DNA from: Litoreibacter roseus
GTDB taxonomy: Bacteria > Pseudomonadota > Alphaproteobacteria > Rhodobacterales > Rhodobacteraceae
Length of the DNA: 64,000 bases
Reading direction: 5' to 3'
Assembly: GCF_009811795.1 (NCBI RefSeq)
Contig: NZ_BLJE01000005.1
Span: 62,001-126,000 of the forward strand
Position 1 is the stretch's first letter. Each line of letters starts with the position of its first letter. The translations under genes were made by a program, and so were the position numbers. Shown here one piece after another: positions 54,923 through 64,000 of the stretch. The notes beneath the pieces were generated by a model. It ran no database searches, was not told where the DNA came from, and worked only from the letters and a program-made list of their open reading frames with translations.

Positions 54923-56359
54923 ATGCAAGCTGTCGAAGCCGTCGCTTACGAAGAAGATGCCGATCAACGTCGGGCGTCAGAGGTCGAACCGGAAGACCTG
55001 AGCCTTACACAACTTGTCGGTGGCCTTGGCGGATCGATTGTAGACGTCGCAGGCTTTCTAGAAAATGTTGACAACAAGTCCCGTCAGCACGCGGTTGCCG
55101 TCGATCGACTGAAGATCGCACTGCATGAGCTTCTGGACCAGAATGAGACGATCTCGGATTCGCTGGGATCGATCAGGAATGACAGCGAAAACGCGCTCGA
55201 GGTTGTGGCCCAGTCCCTTCGGGTGATGGAAGACACCGTAAAGTACAGCAAGTCCATAGCGACATGGGTCAAGGATCTGGACACGCGCATCCGGTCCTCT
55301 GAAGACGCTCTGAAACATGTGCGCAATGACAATGATGACATCACTGCGATCGCCACGCAGGTTAATATTCTCGCCATCAATGCCAGTATCGAAGCTGCTC
55401 GGGCGGGTGATGCCGGGCGTGGCTTTGCGGTCGTGGCCGAGGCGATCAACGCACTCTCCCGCGACACATCCCGCGCCGCAGGCGGCATCGCAAAAAATAT
55501 CGCGGGCCTGGGCAAGATCGTATCATCCCTGCGCACGGAGGCTGCTGCCATCGCACGGGATGCCGACAAGGTGCTGGATGATGCTGCTGTGACGGATAAC
55601 GCATTGGGTGGCATAGAAACAGCCATGCGCGAGATGAATGTAAAGACCATCCGCATGAGCGAAACCGCAAAGGCCGCACATCAAACAGGCAGTCAAATTG
55701 CGCCGGCCTTCGATGATATGGCCGAAGCCGTCCATAGCACGTCGATTTCCGTAACCAAGGCAAGCGAGCGGATCGGTCACCTGATCGACCTCAGCGAAGC
55801 GATCGTGCAAAGCGTGGCCAGCATTGGTGGCAATGCTGCAGACGGACCTTTCATCAGCTTTGTGCAAACAAATGCCGATCTGATCGCCGAGCGGTTCGAA
55901 GCTGCTATTGAAGAGGGTAAAATCAGCCATGCCGCGCTATTCGACACGAACTACGTACAGGTCGAGGGAACAAACCCGGTGCAACATACGACCCAGTTCA
56001 CCGAATTCACGGACGAGGTCTTACCTGACATTCTTGAAAAGGGTCTCGATTTTCACAAGCGAGTTTGCCTTTGCGCGGCGATCGACCGAAATGGATATAT
56101 TCCGACCCACAACACACGCGTTTCGCAGCCTCAGAGGCCCGGCGATCCAGTCTGGAATGCGCGCCATTCCCGGAACCGCCGGATTTTTGATGATAGGGTC
56201 GGCTTGAAGGGTGGGCGCAACCAAGCACCATTTCTTCTGCAGGTCTACCGTCGGGACATGGGCGGCGGATCCTATACGCTGACAAAGGATGTTTGCGCGC
56301 CGATCTTCGTAAACGGACAGCACTGGGGCAATCTACGGCTTGCCTACCTGCTGGAATAA
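54923..56359 (+). CDS. Soluble methyl-accepting chemotaxis protein with C-terminal sensory part
   Basis: 478-residue cytoplasmic chemoreceptor without membrane helices. The signalling hairpin lies in the first ~300 residues, with the hairpin-tip region around 139-182 ([37 protein letters not shown]). The last ~150 residues form a separate domain with a conserved-looking [13 protein letters not shown] and HWGNLRLAY, probably a Cache-like sensor. This order, signalling first and sensor last, is the reverse of classical receptors. The start at 54923 is GTG/ATG-like with weak ribosome-binding sequence; I could not choose better. Confidence 0.82.
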   Translation: MQAVEAVAYEEDADQRRASEVEPEDLSLTQLVGGLGGSIVDVAGFLENVDNKSRQHAVAVDRLKIALHELLDQNETISDSLGSIRNDSENALEVVAQSLRVMEDTVKYSKSIATWVKDLDTRIRSSEDALKHVRNDNDDITAIATQVNILAINASIEAARAGDAGRGFAVVAEAINALSRDTSRAAGGIAKNIAGLGKIVSSLRTEAAAIARDADKVLDDAAVTDNALGGIETAMREMNVKTIRMSETAKAAHQTGSQIAPAFDDMAEAVHSTSISVTKASERIGHLIDLSEAIVQSVASIGGNAADGPFISFVQTNADLIAERFEAAIEEGKISHAALFDTNYVQVEGTNPVQHTTQFTEFTDEVLPDILEKGLDFHKRVCLCAAIDRNGYIPTHNTRVSQPQRPGDPVWNARHSRNRRIFDDRVGLKGGRNQAPFLLQVYRRDMGGGSYTLTKDVCAPIFVNGQHWGNLRLAYLLE

Positions 56360-56360
56360 A

Positions 56361-56388
56361 AAGGCCACCACGCGGGGACGTGGTGGCC
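56361..56388 (-). terminator. hairpin acting as minus-strand terminator
   Basis: Perfect stem GGCCACCACG / CGTGGTGGCC. Reading leftwards the stem is followed by TTTTTA, a proper terminator tail, whereas rightwards no T-run follows. It therefore best fits the end of the leftward transcript from recG and the small gene, lying 3 bases past the convergent chemoreceptor stop. Confidence 0.7.
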
Positions 56389-56526
56389 AGTCAGCATGTC
56401 TCTCGCACCATATGCAGACCGGACATGAGGCAACCGGCGAAAAGTTGGGGACTTTTGCATATACCCCTCGAACAACGGGACAGAAATTCGAGCAGTGCGA
56501 GTGTCAGACAGCAGGCAACTCGATAC

Positions 56527-56649
56527 TTAAACCAAACTCGGAAGATGAAGTGCGACGGCCATTATGATGCCGATTGCACTAGCGCCAAGAACATCAACGA
56601 TCAAAGCTTTGGGCGACCTTGCCAAAATGTCTTTTACATCATTTATCAT
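56527..56649 (-). CDS. 40-residue single-helix membrane peptide
   Basis: A short gene: basic N-terminal half with VKDILARSPKALIVDVLG, then one hydrophobic helix (about 20-36, GASAIGIIMAVALHL) ending PSLV. An AGGTGAGG ribosome-binding site lies about 9 bases upstream of the ATG, and the leftward terminator follows ~140 bases downstream. Small proteins of this pattern (R-S-P-K then a helix ending LHLP) are, as far as I recall, widespread but unnamed in Rhodobacterales. Function unknown; it would be anchored in the inner membrane. Confidence 0.6.
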   Translation of the reverse strand: MINDVKDILARSPKALIVDVLGASAIGIIMAVALHLPSLV

Positions 56650-56757
56650 CTTGCGGCCCTCACCTGAAATCCATAAGTTGCCACTTTGTTCTCATTTATG
56701 GATGAGTCTGTAAAGAACTTTTTAAGAACATTTGCGAACAAAAGCAGTCAGAAATCC

Positions 56758-58848
56758 CTAACCCACTGATATTAAGCGAATTGCTTTGTCCTGCTCTGTT
56801 AACCAAAGAAGCACACGCGCCGCCTGTCCCCTGCGCGATTCAAGACCGGGGTCCGTCGTCAAAAGCGCACGAGCATCGGATTGAGCAGTTGCCATCAACG
56901 CGGTCTGCCGCTCCGGGTCAGCGATCCGAAACCGCGGCAGGCCGCTTTGCGCGGTCCCGATAAGATCGCCTGACCCGCGCATCGCCAAATCCTCTTCCGC
57001 GATGCGAAAGCCATTTTCTGTATCGCGAAGAATTTTCAGGCGCCGCTTGCCACTTTCAGAAATCGGATCTTCAAATAATAAAACACAAGCCGATGCTGCC
57101 GAACCGCGACCGACCCTGCCCCGCAGTTGATGCAGTTGTGCCAAGCCGAAGGTCTCTGCTTGCTCGATCACCATGATCGTCGCATTGGGCACATTCACCC
57201 CGACCTCGATCACAGTCGTCGCGACCAGAATTTTCATCTCACCCGCCGTAAAGCGCGCCATCGCTGCATCTTTTTCAGCGCTCGGCATTTGCCCGTGGAC
57301 AAGGCCGACAACCCCTTCGCCAAACACGGCTCGTAATGCCTGAAAACGTGCTTCTGCGGCTGTCTTGTCGCTCAGCTCACTCTCTTCGACAAGCGGACAG
57401 ACCCAATACGCTTGCCGACCATCAGCGACGGCCCCATGCAGCTTGGCGATGACTTCATCCAACCTATCGCTTGATACGGTGACGGTCGTGATGGGTTCGC
57501 GCCCGGGCGGTTTTTCATCAAGGATCGAAACATCCATGTCGCCATATTGTGCAAGAGCCAGGCTGCGCGGAATAGGCGTGGCAGTCATGACAAGCAGATC
57601 AACGGCCGTGCCCTTTGATCCCAGCTCAAGCCGCTGGCGAACCCCAAAGCGATGCTGTTCATCAACTACGGCCAGACGAAGGTCGTGAAACACAACGTCA
57701 TTTTGGAAAACGGCGTGAGTTCCAAGCAGAATGTTCGTGTCCCCCCGGGCCAGTGCCGAAAGCTTGTCCTGACGCTCCGCCCCCTTGTCACGCCCCGTCA
57801 GCAAGGCCAGTGACACCCCGGCAACCTCTGCCAGCGGAGCAAGACTTTCCATATGCTGCCGCGCAAGAATTTCTGTCGGCGCCATCAGCGCCCCTTGCCC
57901 TCCACCCTCGATCGCGGCCAACAAAGCAAGAAACGCCACAAGCGTTTTGCCTGCGCCGACATCCCCTTGGAGCAAGCGGTTCATCCGCACGGGCATCGAC
58001 ATGTCTTTCGCGATCTCGCGCGTTGCACGGATCTGGGCGCCTGTTGGCTTGTACGGCAGGCTCGCCAGCACCTTCTTTTGCAGAATGCCAGTCGCAACAG
58101 TCGAAATCCCCGGTTTTTTCCGCTGATGCAACCGTGCAAGGGCCAGCGTCAACTGGTGCGCGAACAATTCGTCATACGCCAATCGGGTACGTGCGGGCGC
58201 ATCAAGAGAGATATCGCTTAGGTCTTGCGGTGCGTGTGCCTGTGAAATGGCCTCTTGCCAATCTGGCCAAGTTTCCCTCGCCTTCAGTGCGGGATCAATC
58301 CATTCGTCCAGTTCCGGTGCAAATGCCACGGCCCCTTGCGCCGCGCGTGACATGACCCGCTGCGTGATTCCGTGGGTCAGCGGATAGACCGGCTCGAACG
58401 TCGGCATGTCGCCCGCAGTCTCCGACGTCAGAATATGATCGGGATGGACCATCTGCCCGATCCCATCAAAGATTTCGATTTTACCGGAGACGATCCGCCG
58501 CTGGCCCGTCGGAAGCTGTTTCTTGAGATAGTCTGCTCGGGCATGAAAAAACACCAAGCGGAACTCGGTCTGCGCATCATGGACATGCACATGGTAAGGT
58601 CGTCCCTTGCTGCGCGGCGGCACATGCAGCCCGATCTCGACATCCACCGTCACGATGGCGGGCGCCGCCACCTCCCGAATGGACTTGCGACGGGTGCGAT
58701 CTATCCCAGAGACAGGCAGCGTAAAGAGCAGGTCTCGCGGCGCGCGGATGTGCAGGCCCGACAGATTTTGAGCGAGCCGCGGCCCAATTCCGGGCAATTG
58801 TGTCAACTCACCGAAAAGCGGGAACAGGATAGGCGGACGACCTGACAT
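56758..58848 (-). CDS. recG: RecG, ATP-dependent DNA helicase
   Basis: 696-residue RecG, which reverses stalled replication forks and processes recombination junctions. An N-terminal wedge domain (~1-240) precedes the helicase core: Walker A QGDVGAGKT (about 294-302), DEQHRFG (about 395) and motif VI region QLRGRVGRGSAAS. Full length, with start 4 bases from the ligA stop; the two genes form an operon. Confidence 0.96.
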   Translation of the reverse strand: MSGRPPILFPLFGELTQLPGIGPRLAQNLSGLHIRAPRDLLFTLPVSGIDRTRRKSIREVAAPAIVTVDVEIGLHVPPRSKGRPYHVHVHDAQTEFRLVFFHARADYLKKQLPTGQRRIVSGKIEIFDGIGQMVHPDHILTSETAGDMPTFEPVYPLTHGITQRVMSRAAQGAVAFAPELDEWIDPALKARETWPDWQEAISQAHAPQDLSDISLDAPARTRLAYDELFAHQLTLALARLHQRKKPGISTVATGILQKKVLASLPYKPTGAQIRATREIAKDMSMPVRMNRLLQGDVGAGKTLVAFLALLAAIEGGGQGALMAPTEILARQHMESLAPLAEVAGVSLALLTGRDKGAERQDKLSALARGDTNILLGTHAVFQNDVVFHDLRLAVVDEQHRFGVRQRLELGSKGTAVDLLVMTATPIPRSLALAQYGDMDVSILDEKPPGREPITTVTVSSDRLDEVIAKLHGAVADGRQAYWVCPLVEESELSDKTAAEARFQALRAVFGEGVVGLVHGQMPSAEKDAAMARFTAGEMKILVATTVIEVGVNVPNATIMVIEQAETFGLAQLHQLRGRVGRGSAASACVLLFEDPISESGKRRLKILRDTENGFRIAEEDLAMRGSGDLIGTAQSGLPRFRIADPERQTALMATAQSDARALLTTDPGLESRRGQAARVLLWLTEQDKAIRLISVG

Positions 58849-58852
58849 GAGA

Positions 58853-61015
<2,163 letters not shown>

Positions 61016-61100
61016 TCAATCCGCCTTGTCAGGGCAGACTATCTAGAGGGATAGTGCGCCACGGCCAAGGCGTCCAGAGTGAGCGAATGGCTGGCTCAAC

Positions 61101-61130
61101 AAAAAAAGGCGGCCACAATCAGGCCGCCTT
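61101..61130 (-). terminator. Rho-independent terminator of ctrA
   Basis: Stem AAGGCGGCCTGA-type (AAGGCGGCC / GGCCGCCTT) read leftwards and followed by TTTTTTT, 45 bases beyond the ctrA stop. It separates the ctrA transcript from ligA. Confidence 0.88.
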
Positions 61131-61174
61131 CTATGCGCTCTGCCTGCTCTCCGGCAGGTCATAGGTTCGTCAGA

Positions 61175-61894
61175 TCAAGCGCCTATCGCGACACGCTGTG
61201 TATCGTCTGCAGTCGCTGGCTGAGGATCGCGCAGAACATAGCCACGGCCCCATACTGTCTCGATATGGCTTTCGCCACCTGTTGCTGTCGCAAGCTTTTT
61301 GCGGAGCTTGCAGATGAAAACATCGATAATCTTGAGTTCCGGCTCGTCCATTCCACCGTACAGATGGTTCAGAAACATCTCTTTCGTGAGCGTCGTCCCT
61401 TTGCGAAGGCTCAGAAGCTCCAGCATCTGGTACTCTTTGCCGGTCAGATGAACGGGCGTCCCGTCCACATCCACCGTTTTGGCATCAAGGTTCACTGCGA
61501 TGTTACCTGTCTTGATGATCGACTGGGAATGACCCTTGGAGCGGCGGATAATGGCGTGAATGCGGGCGACCAGTTCTTCGCGATGGAAAGGTTTTGTCAG
61601 GTAATCGTCTGCACCAAAACCAAAGCCTTTAAGCTTACTTTCGGTGTCGTCGGCACCCGTCAGGATCAGAATGGGGGTTTCGATACGGGCCAGCCTGAGC
61701 TGGCGCAAAACCTCGTGGCCCGTCATGTCAGGCAGATTCAGATCGAGTAAAATGAGATCGTAGTCGTAGAGCTTGGCGAGGTCGATCCCCTCCTCACCCA
61801 AATCGGTTGTATAGACGTTCAGGTTCGCATGGGTCAGCATCATCGCAATTGATTTTGCTGTTGTCGGGTCGTCCTCCACGAGTAATACGCGCAT
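61175..61894 (-). CDS. ctrA: CtrA, cell-cycle response regulator
   Basis: 239-residue OmpR-type response regulator CtrA. The receiver domain (1-~120) has the phospho-acceptor Asp51 ([10 protein letters not shown]) and ends in the DYLTKPF switch lysine. The winged-helix DNA-binding domain (~125-230) contains [21 protein letters not shown] (shortened) and [13 protein letters not shown], nearly invariant in CtrA. In Rhodobacterales it mainly controls motility, gene-transfer-agent and related genes. A partial CtrA box lies ~55 bases upstream, suggesting autoregulation, and the gene follows sciP. Confidence 0.97.
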   Translation of the reverse strand: MRVLLVEDDPTTAKSIAMMLTHANLNVYTTDLGEEGIDLAKLYDYDLILLDLNLPDMTGHEVLRQLRLARIETPILILTGADDTESKLKGFGFGADDYLTKPFHREELVARIHAIIRRSKGHSQSIIKTGNIAVNLDAKTVDVDGTPVHLTGKEYQMLELLSLRKGTTLTKEMFLNHLYGGMDEPELKIIDVFICKLRKKLATATGGESHIETVWGRGYVLRDPQPATADDTQRVAIGA

Positions 61895-61946
61895 CTTAAT
61901 CTCTCCGGTCTGCCCCTCATGTAAACAAACTTTAAATACGAAAAGG

Positions 61947-61961
61947 TTAATTCAAAGTTAC
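61947..61961. promoter_or_regulatory. candidate CtrA box upstream of ctrA
   Basis: TTAA-N7-TTAC, one base from the full CtrA consensus TTAA-N7-TTAA, located 53-67 bases upstream of the ctrA start in the sciP-ctrA gap. It fits autoregulation by CtrA or joint control with SciP. Confidence 0.5.
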
Positions 61962-61966
61962 CGGCG

Positions 61967-62266
61967 TTAGTGTTTGCTCTCTAAGGGTTCTGGTTGCCTA
62001 TATTTTTGTAATGCAGTCGTCTTCAGCGCGTTCTCCCCAAATACCGAGACGGCCGTCCGCCAGGAGCTTAGCTCTTCCTCTGACAGGTTATAAAGATCGC
62101 ACGCTTCTTTTTTTGTTAAAAGTCCCGCATCTACGCCTCTTACGACCGCAGCTTTTCGGCTGGCGACCCAGCGACGGGTCGAGGGATCTGGCAAATCAGC
62201 GCGGGTCATCGTCGTGCCATCGGGCAATTCTACCAAATGCGGGCCAGCTTGACGCTTAAGATACAT
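61967..62266 (-). CDS. sciP: SciP-like CtrA inhibitor (DUF1153)
   Basis: 99-residue SciP/DUF1153 protein, in Caulobacter a small helix-turn-helix protein that binds CtrA and blocks its activation of transcription. Conserved pieces are HLVELPDGT, LPDPSTRRWVASRKAAVV (28-45) and KKEACDLYNLSEEELSSWR (52-70), ending LQKYR. The frame is open up to 62992, but the ATG at 62266 begins the family. It is just upstream of ctrA on the same strand with a 72-base gap. Confidence 0.92.
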   Translation of the reverse strand: MYLKRQAGPHLVELPDGTTMTRADLPDPSTRRWVASRKAAVVRGVDAGLLTKKEACDLYNLSEEELSSWRTAVSVFGENALKTTALQKYRQPEPLESKH

Positions 62267-62416
62267 GCGATCATTCCATCTTTTTCTGTGTTCGCTGAGT
62301 GTTTGCACATCCAAGTTTAAAGAGGCATGAAGCTGGTTCTTGTGAGTAGATAAGATTTTCCTATATTTCGCAGGAACTCGCTCAAATCTGAAACTCACCC
62401 GCTCGGAGACCCGCCG

Positions 62417-63565
62417 ATGGCGCTCGATTGGACAACAGGACAACTCAACTCGCTCGGTTTCGCGAAAGCGCCGTCCGAGACGCGCGTGGTCGTGGCCATG
62501 TCCGGCGGTGTGGACAGCTCGGTCGTAGCAGCCCAACTGGCGGACGAGGGCTACGACGTCGTGGGCGTCACATTGCAGCTTTATGACCACGGTGCGGCCC
62601 TGGCCAAGAAAGGTGCCTGTTGTGCAGGACGCGATATTCATGATGCACGACGCGTGGCCGAGGAGATGGGCTTCCCGCATTACGTGCTGGACTACGAGAA
62701 CACCTTCAAAGAAGCCGTGATTGATGAATTTGCGGACAGCTACCTTGCTGGTGCGACGCCCGTGCCGTGTATCCGCTGTAATGAGCGCGTTAAATTCAAG
62801 GACCTGCTGGAAACGGCAAAGGATCTGGACGCCGATTGCATGGCGACCGGGCACTACATCCAGCGCAAATCCGGCAAGTTTGGATCTGAGCTTCATTCCG
62901 CGGCTGACGCAGCGCGGGACCAGAGCTACTTTCTGTTTTCCACGACGCCTGAACAACTGGACTACCTGCGGTTCCCGTTGGGGCATCTGCAATCAAAGTC
63001 CGAAACACGCGCTTTGGCGCTCAAGTTTGGACTGCCGGTCGCGGATAAACCCGATAGCCAGGACATCTGCTTCGTCCCGAATGGCAACTACGCTGCGGTG
63101 ATCGAGAAGCTGCGGCCGGGCGCGGGGGAGCCCGGTGAAATCGTTGATATGGGTGGCACCGTTTTAGGCCAACATGAGGGTGTGATCCACTACACGATTG
63201 GTCAACGGCGCGGCCTGGGGATCGGCGGATTGTCCACGCCGCTTTACGTTGTGAAACTGGACGTGGACAAGCGGCATGTGATCGTCGGCCCGAAAGAAGC
63301 TTTGGCGACGCGCAAGATCCCCGTGCGCGAAATCAACTGGCTGGGCGATGCCCCGTTCGACAGCCAGTCCGAGTGGCATGTGGGGGTGAAGGTTCGGTCC
63401 ACACGCCCCCCCGCCTCTGCAATTATTCGCCCGCTCTCGGCAACGGAGGCGGAGGTCGAATTGCTGACGCCGGAAGAAGGCGTGTCCCCGGGACAGGCTT
63501 GTGTGTTCTACGACGACGACAGCACGCGGATCTTCGGCGGCGGCTGGATATGGCGCGGATACTAA
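62417..63565 (+). CDS. mnmA: MnmA, tRNA 2-thiouridine(34) synthase
   Basis: 382-residue tRNA-specific 2-thiouridylase that thiolates U34 of Glu, Gln and Lys tRNAs. The PP-loop [12 protein letters not shown] (about 27-38), active Cys in [11 protein letters not shown] and the second Cys in DSQDICFVP are intact. Sulfur comes through a relay that may include the desulfurases in this window. It diverges from sciP across a 150-base region. Confidence 0.96.
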   Translation: MALDWTTGQLNSLGFAKAPSETRVVVAMSGGVDSSVVAAQLADEGYDVVGVTLQLYDHGAALAKKGACCAGRDIHDARRVAEEMGFPHYVLDYENTFKEAVIDEFADSYLAGATPVPCIRCNERVKFKDLLETAKDLDADCMATGHYIQRKSGKFGSELHSAADAARDQSYFLFSTTPEQLDYLRFPLGHLQSKSETRALALKFGLPVADKPDSQDICFVPNGNYAAVIEKLRPGAGEPGEIVDMGGTVLGQHEGVIHYTIGQRRGLGIGGLSTPLYVVKLDVDKRHVIVGPKEALATRKIPVREINWLGDAPFDSQSEWHVGVKVRSTRPPASAIIRPLSATEAEVELLTPEEGVSPGQACVFYDDDSTRIFGGGWIWRGY

Positions 63566-63581
63566 TTCTGCGCCAGACGCC

Positions 63582-64000
63582 TCAGGCGGTTGCGCTCGCC
63601 GGGCCGCCGTACAGCGCCACGGCGCGTTTTTCAAATGCGCGAACGACCCGCTGCATGGCTTCGTTGAACACCAGGCCGATCACGCCTTGCAGCATCCGGC
63701 TTTTGAATTCGAAATCAACGTCGAAGGACACATCGCACCCGCTTGCCGTGTCCTCGAACCGCCATGTGCTGACAAGATATTTGAACGGACCGTCCAGATA
63801 CTCGGTGTCGATCTTCAGCTCATCTGCAAACAGCGTCACCCGGCTGCCAAAGCGTTCCCGGAAAACTTTGAACGCGATCACGAGATCGGCCAGCATCACC
63901 TCGCAATGTTCTTTTTGGTCGCGGGACCGGATGCGCGCCGCGGCACACCATGGCAAGAACTCTGGATATGCGGCGACATCCGCCACAAGATCGTACATCT
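63582..64000 (-). CDS. COQ10/RatA-type START-domain protein (N-terminus cut by window edge)
   Basis: 139 visible residues of a polyketide-cyclase/START-type protein of the COQ10/RatA group, thought to bind ubiquinone in the inner membrane. The YDLVADVAAYPEFLPWC start of the domain and SFDVDFEFKSRMLQGVIG (shortened) near the end are typical. Normal members have about 12-16 more residues at the N-terminus, which lie past the window end. It converges on mnmA with a 16-base gap. Confidence 0.88.
   Translation of the reverse strand, partial: MYDLVADVAAYPEFLPWCAAARIRSRDQKEHCEVMLADLVIAFKVFRERFGSRVTLFADELKIDTEYLDGPFKYLVSTWRFEDTASGCDVSFDVDFEFKSRMLQGVIGLVFNEAMQRVVRAFEKRAVALYGGPASATA

Larger units (their letters stand above)
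56360..56757. other. region between chemoreceptor and recG with a small gene and a hairpin
   Basis: 398 bases holding a strong hairpin (56363-56388) and a 40-codon gene on the minus strand (56527-56649). Nothing else is recognisable. Confidence 0.6.

Noticed and set aside
61932-61950. TTAA-N11-TTAA as a full CtrA box
   Set aside because: Spacing is 11, not 7; the neighbouring TTAA-N7-TTAC fits better.
62267-62992. N-terminal extension of the sciP frame
   Set aside because: Runs antisense through mnmA and has no family similarity; the 99-residue form is complete.

Overview
The window looks like a chromosome segment of an alphaproteobacterium of the order Rhodobacterales (Roseobacter-like). 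This rests on gene content I recognise: the cell-cycle regulator CtrA beside its inhibitor SciP, an iscR-csd-sufBCD-sufS operon whose IscR lacks the usual cluster cysteines, a TRAP transporter, a VPLPA-CTERM protein, a Hint-domain protein, TrmFO and MnmA. The first ~25 kb is different in character and reads as the end of an integrative conjugative element (ICE) inserted at a tRNA-Arg(CCG) gene.

Layout, 1-7.5 kb: the distal half of a P-type conjugation operon on the plus strand (trbE fragment, trbJ, trbK-alt, trbL, trbF, trbG, trbI, DUF2274), closed by a convergent LysR regulator. 7.5-24.4 kb: an accessory metabolic cluster, almost all on the minus strand and largely translationally coupled. 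It encodes a DcaP-like porin, two related beta-propeller (SMP-30-like) proteins, one fused to a YCII-like domain, an aldehyde dehydrogenase, an SDR, two related SnoaL-like proteins, a protein with two tandem nitrile-hydratase-leader-like (NHLP) units, an NmrA-type reductase, an F420/NADP-reductase-like protein, an MFS exporter with a fused C-terminal domain, and a secreted metallo-beta-lactamase-fold hydrolase. Three AraC regulators and a stand-alone AraC-type sensor domain lie at its right end. A 16-base sequence repeated in front of two of its transcription units is a candidate operator. This cluster is the most likely undescribed system in the window.

24.4-25.2 kb: the element boundary. 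An intact tRNA-Arg(CCG) sits beside a truncated tRNA-Arg 5' half whose break lies exactly at the end of the anticodon stem. The simplest reading is that the element split the native tRNA and supplies a full replacement.

25.2-64 kb: ordinary chromosome. It holds an animal-type haem peroxidase, the iscR-suf Fe-S operon, an alpha/beta hydrolase, a HisKA_2 histidine kinase, NADP-isocitrate dehydrogenase, a VPLPA-CTERM protein, a MobA-like nucleotidyltransferase, a Hint protein, tRNA-Leu(CAA), a secreted glutathione peroxidase and a TRAP operon containing a flavin monooxygenase. Further right are a zinc metallopeptidase, a DedA-like protein, a DsbB-like protein, gyrA, trmFO, a methyltransferase, gluQ, hisI, a NifU-like scaffold, a soluble chemoreceptor, a 40-residue membrane peptide gene, recG, ligA, ctrA, sciP, mnmA and the start of a COQ10/RatA-type gene cut by the window edge.
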